A stretch of DNA of 64,000 bases from Pseudosulfitobacter pseudonitzschiae (lineage in GTDB: Bacteria > Pseudomonadota > Alphaproteobacteria > Rhodobacterales > Rhodobacteraceae), in assembly GCF_002222635.1 (NCBI RefSeq), contig NZ_CP022415.1, positions 2,170,001-2,234,000 of the forward strand, written 5' to 3'. Made by a program: the position numbers and the translations under genes. Below are positions 61,134-64,000 of this stretch, one piece after another (the stretch's first letter is position 1; each line of letters opens with the position of its first letter). The notes below the pieces were generated by a model, which saw nothing but the letters and a program-made list of their open reading frames with translations, ran no database searches and had not been told where the DNA came from.

Positions 61134-61203
61134 CCCCGCCGGAGGCAGGAGCAGCCGCAAGGTTGCGACCGGGCCAAGCGGGGGCTTGATGCCCCCGAGA
61201 TCC
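61134..61203 (+). repeat. Dispersed intergenic hairpin repeat, copy D
   Basis: TTCTTTTGGTCATAAATATC then CCCGCCGGAGG resembles the leader of copy A; a CCGCAA/TTGCG hairpin and CGGGGGC-TTGAT-GCCCCCG follow. It lies between fhs and folD, oriented opposite to their transcription. Confidence 0.6.
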
Positions 61204-61215
61204 GGCCCTTCGAAT

Positions 61216-62892
61216 TCAGAACAGCCCTTCGATCTGGCCATCCCCGTTCAATATAATCGTTTCAGCCGACGGTCTGCGCGGCAGGCCCGGCATGGTCATG
61301 ATTTCACCGCAGACCGCCACCACAAAACCGGCCCCCGCGCTCAGCCGCACCTCACGCACCGGCACCGTATGCCCCGTGGGCGCACCGCGCTGCGTTGGAT
61401 CGGTCGAGAACGAATATTGCGTCTTTGCCATGCAGACCGGAAGGTTGCCATAGCCCTGGTCCTCCCAATCCTTCAACTGGTTCAGAATCTTCTGATTCAT
61501 CACCGCCTCGTCTGCGCGATATATCTTTTTGCAGATGGTCTGGATTTTTTCGGCCAGCGGCATGTCATCAGGATAGATCGGGGCAAAATTTGCCGTGTCC
61601 GCATCGGCAATTTCGGCCACGCGGGTCGCCAGCGCCTCCGAGCCTTCGCTGCCCAGTTCCCAATGCCGCGACAGGATCGCCTCGGCACCCATGCTGGCAA
61701 CAAAATCCTTGATCGCCTGCACTTCGGCGTCCGTGTCCGTGACAAAATGGTTGATCGCGACGACAACTGGCACACCAAAGGATTTCAGGTTTTCGATATG
61801 TCGTCCAAGGTTTGAACACCCTTTTTCAACAGCCTCGACGCTTTCGGTGCCCAGATCGGCCTTGGCCACACCGCCGTTCATCTTCATCGCACGCACCGTG
61901 GCCACGCAAACCACCACCGATGGCGCCAGCCCCGCTTTGCGGCACTTGATGTTCATGAACTTCTCGGCCCCCAGATCGGCCCCAAAACCAGCCTCGGTCA
62001 CCACGTAATCGGCCAGTTTCAGTGCCGTTTTGGTGGCAATGACCGAATTGCAGCCATGCGCGATATTGGCAAAAGGACCGCCATGGACAAAGGCAGGGTT
62101 ATTCTCGAGCGTTTGCACCAGATTGGGCTGCATCGCGTCTTTCAGCAGCACCGTCATCGCACCATCCGCCTTCAGGTCGCGGGCAAACACCGGCGTGCGG
62201 TCGCGCCGGTAGGCCACGATCATGTCACCCAATCGTTTTTGCAGGTCATTCAGATCGTTGGACAGACACAAGATCGCCATGACTTCGGAAGCCACGGTAA
62301 TGTCAAAGCCCCCCTCGCGCGGGAAACCGTTGGCGACGCCGCCAAGGCTGACGTTGATCTGGCGCAGGGCGCGGTCGTTCATATCCACCACACGCCGCCA
62401 GACCACGCGGCGCACGTCGATGTCCAACTCGTTGCCCCAATAAATATGGTTGTCAATCAACGCCGAAAGCAGGGAATGGGCGCTGGTGACGGCATGGAAA
62501 TCGCCGGTGAAATGCAGGTTCATCTCTTCCATCGGCACGATCTGCGCATAGCCGCCGCCTGCCGCCCCGCCCTTCATGCCAAAGTTCGGACCCAGCGAGG
62601 CCTCGCGGATGCAGATGCAGGCATTCTTGCCGATGCGGTTCAGACCGTCGCCCAGCCCCACGGTCGTCGTGGTCTTGCCCTCGCCCGCTGGCGTGGGATT
62701 GATCGCGGTCACAAGGATCAGCTTACCATTGGCGCGGTCCTGCACACCGTCGATAAAACTTTGGCTGACCTTTGCCTTGTCGTGGCCATAGGGCAGCAAA
62801 TCGTCGGGCGGGATGCCCAGAACGGCGCCAATCTCCTGAATTTTCAGTTTGCTGGCCTCGCGTGCAATCTGAATGTCGGTTTTATGGGCCAT
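61216..62892 (-). CDS. fhs: Formate-tetrahydrofolate ligase
   Basis: The 558-residue enzyme uses ATP to make 10-formyltetrahydrofolate from formate. The P-loop [20 protein letters not shown] is near residue 64, [20 protein letters not shown] near 96, and [20 protein letters not shown] near 303. GGAGGAGAC precedes the ATG at 62892; the open frame goes 27 codons further but has no site. With folD it feeds formyl groups into one-carbon metabolism or allows formate oxidation in reverse, important in roseobacters using methylated compounds. Confidence 0.97.
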   Translation of the reverse strand: MAHKTDIQIAREASKLKIQEIGAVLGIPPDDLLPYGHDKAKVSQSFIDGVQDRANGKLILVTAINPTPAGEGKTTTTVGLGDGLNRIGKNACICIREASLGPNFGMKGGAAGGGYAQIVPMEEMNLHFTGDFHAVTSAHSLLSALIDNHIYWGNELDIDVRRVVWRRVVDMNDRALRQINVSLGGVANGFPREGGFDITVASEVMAILCLSNDLNDLQKRLGDMIVAYRRDRTPVFARDLKADGAMTVLLKDAMQPNLVQTLENNPAFVHGGPFANIAHGCNSVIATKTALKLADYVVTEAGFGADLGAEKFMNIKCRKAGLAPSVVVCVATVRAMKMNGGVAKADLGTESVEAVEKGCSNLGRHIENLKSFGVPVVVAINHFVTDTDAEVQAIKDFVASMGAEAILSRHWELGSEGSEALATRVAEIADADTANFAPIYPDDMPLAEKIQTICKKIYRADEAVMNQKILNQLKDWEDQGYGNLPVCMAKTQYSFSTDPTQRGAPTGHTVPVREVRLSAGAGFVVAVCGEIMTMPGLPRRPSAETIILNGDGQIEGLF

Positions 62893-63048
62893 GAATGTCT
62901 CCTCCCGAGCGCGACCACGCAGCGGGTGCTGCGGTATTGCCCTAATGCATACAGGCCGGACCAGCCCCCGCAACGGGGCGTTTCCGACATTTTGCGCACC
63001 TGCACCGTCCAGATGCGCCTCAATCGTTTCTTTTCGGAAACCAAAGAC

Positions 63049-63660
63049 CTAGCGGCGGGCCTCGGCCAGATGCTTCCAGACCGGCTGGTCGGGAATATGC
63101 AGCACCAATGTGTCACCCACCGCAAAGGAACCTGCACGCTCGACCCAACCTGTCACCCCGCGCAAGTTGCGCGCGGCGGGTTTGAACCGTTTACCGAATC
63201 CCGGCATCTGCGTCTCGATCTCGCGGCCTGGCAGGATGCAGGGGCGGTTTTCCATATCCACCACCAGCGTCGCACCGCTTGGCCCCTGCAAGCGTGAAGA
63301 CGGCGGGATATGGCTGAAATCGGGGATGCCTTCGACGATCATCGACGCACCCAGCAGCGCGGGGTCAATCGCGTCCACGCCCATCTTTTGCGCGATCTGC
63401 GCCAGTTCCTCGGCCGACAGAATCGTCACCTGACGTGCATTGCCAATCTCGGTGCCCTTGGGGTGCTGCGATGTCACACGGCTGCATGACGGGCGGGAAA
63501 AGCCGCTGTGAACCTCGCCTTCGAAACCCTCCAGCGTGACGGCCACGCTTTCCAGCGGCTCCGAACGTAGGGCCCCTGCAATGCTGCTGTCTGCGGGGTT
63601 TGTATTACGCCCCAACCATGTGATGCGGGCGGTGAACGACGTAGGTATAAGCGCGGGCAT
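63049..63660 (-). CDS. MOSC domain-containing protein
   Basis: A 203-residue protein with the MOSC-type beta-barrel: ALRSEPLESVAVTLEGFEGE near residue 30, SRPSCSRVTSQHPKGTEIGN near 55 and LLGASMIVEGIPDFSHIPPS near 102, ending with FAVGDTLVLHIPDQPVW. MOSC domains carry sulfur or bind molybdenum cofactor. The lone Cys in RPSCSRV could be functional but is not in the usual place. No molybdoenzyme gene is adjacent; modABC is 45 kb away. Confidence 0.85.
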   Translation of the reverse strand: MPALIPTSFTARITWLGRNTNPADSSIAGALRSEPLESVAVTLEGFEGEVHSGFSRPSCSRVTSQHPKGTEIGNARQVTILSAEELAQIAQKMGVDAIDPALLGASMIVEGIPDFSHIPPSSRLQGPSGATLVVDMENRPCILPGREIETQMPGFGKRFKPAARNLRGVTGWVERAGSFAVGDTLVLHIPDQPVWKHLAEARR

Positions 63661-63751
63661 AAGCGGATGGCCTTTTTGCTGGCGACGGCTGGCGGGTTCG
63701 GGCGCAATCTGGCCCGCAAGCGGACAAAAGAAAAGACCCGTCAGTTGCTAT

Positions 63752-64000
63752 TTATCCGCTTGGCATTGTCACGATGATCGCACCGCGATCAGTTGCAACC
63801 ACCGTATGTTCGTACTGCACCACCGGCGCACGCGGCGCACTGTAAAGCGTCCATCCGTCGTCGCCGTCATCGGCCCACTGGCCGCCAGTGGACAGGAACG
63901 GCTCGACCGTCAGTACAAGCCCCTTGTTGATCCGGCGTTTGTCATGGCGATTGGGCCATGTGGCGATCTCTTCGGGGTATTCGTGCAAGGACCGGCCCAC
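63752..64000 (-). CDS. map: Type I methionine aminopeptidase, C-terminal part (5' end beyond window)
   Basis: Eighty-two residues run in from the right edge and end at 63752. GRSLHEYPEEIATWP holds the metal-ligand His region and GLVLTVEPFLSTGG a ligand Glu; QYEHTVVAT holds the last Glu of the C-terminal strand. These match the C-terminal third of type I Map, which removes initiator methionine. The NDDGDDGWTLY-like segment is ordinary for alphaproteobacteria. The start codon is not in the window. Confidence 0.88.
   Translation of the reverse strand: MGRSLHEYPEEIATWPNRHDKRRINKGLVLTVEPFLSTGGQWADDGDDGWTLYSAPRAPVVQYEHTVVATDRGAIIVTMPSG

Noticed and set aside
1-64000. CRISPR arrays, rRNA operons, toxin-antitoxin pairs or prophage genes
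   Set aside because: No regularly spaced direct repeats, no rRNA-like stretches, and no gene with the corresponding signatures were found.

Overview
The window reads as alphaproteobacterial DNA, most probably a chromosome of the Rhodobacteraceae (Roseobacter group). The grounds are the GC-rich composition, the ctaC-ctaB-(small gene)-ctaG-ctaE-SURF1-thrC-M16 peptidase order, a Tad pilus cluster with tiny Flp pilins, EI-Ntr next to lysC, and a dispersed intergenic hairpin repeat. No rRNA and no CRISPR array were seen. The only tRNA sequence is a 3' fragment.

Region 1 (1-5038) is the right end of an integrated mobile element. All its genes run leftward: a winged-helix gene, a mobC/mbeC-like gene, a ColE1 MbeA-type relaxase with two further genes (mbeB-like and mbeD-like) nested in another frame of its 3' half, a secreted Cys-containing protein, a VirB6/TrbL-like channel protein, and the start of an IS701-type transposase cut by the window edge. 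The element ends at a 3' fragment of tRNA-Cys (about 4988-5038), the expected attachment-site scar of tRNA-directed integration.

Region 2 (5.1-16.9 kb, all leftward) is chromosomal. It holds a lipid kinase-metallophosphoesterase-DedA operon, a De Ley-Doudoroff type galactose operon (SDR, dgoK, dgoA, SMP-30 lactonase), a 720-base gene-free stretch with three perfect DnaA-box matches beside AT-rich DNA, ptsP (EI-Ntr), lysC, an SDR, a DUF1178 protein and a NUDIX hydrolase. Region 3 (17-29 kb) has modABC, EcsC, acetyltransferases, a flavin reductase, methylthioadenosine phosphorylase (mtnP) and adenine phosphoribosyltransferase (apt), which together recycle methylthioadenosine to AMP, then an FAD oxidoreductase and an MBL-fold protein.

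Region 4 (27.4-34.9 kb, leftward) is the cytochrome c oxidase assembly operon continuing into thrC, an M16 peptidase and an acetyltransferase; subunit I (ctaD) is not in the window. Region 5 (35-42.8 kb) carries tldD, dprA (its ribosome-binding site lies in one arm of a 15-bp inverted repeat), topA, the succinyl-CoA:3-ketoacid transferase genes scoAB and a lytic transglycosylase.

Region 6 (43-56 kb, rightward) is a Tad/Flp pilus locus: two pilin genes encoding identical proteins inside a 330-bp duplication, a third divergent pilin too short for routine ORF calling, cpaB, cpaC, an OmpA-type lipoprotein, cpaE, cpaF, tadB, tadC, two TPR lipoproteins, a prepilin peptidase and an AAA+ ATPase. Several hairpins divide it into separate transcripts. 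Region 7 (56-64 kb) has the ligase-associated Lhr-like helicase and PdeM nuclease pair, a LytTR membrane protein, folD and fhs (one-carbon folate metabolism), a MOSC protein and the 3' part of map at the right edge.
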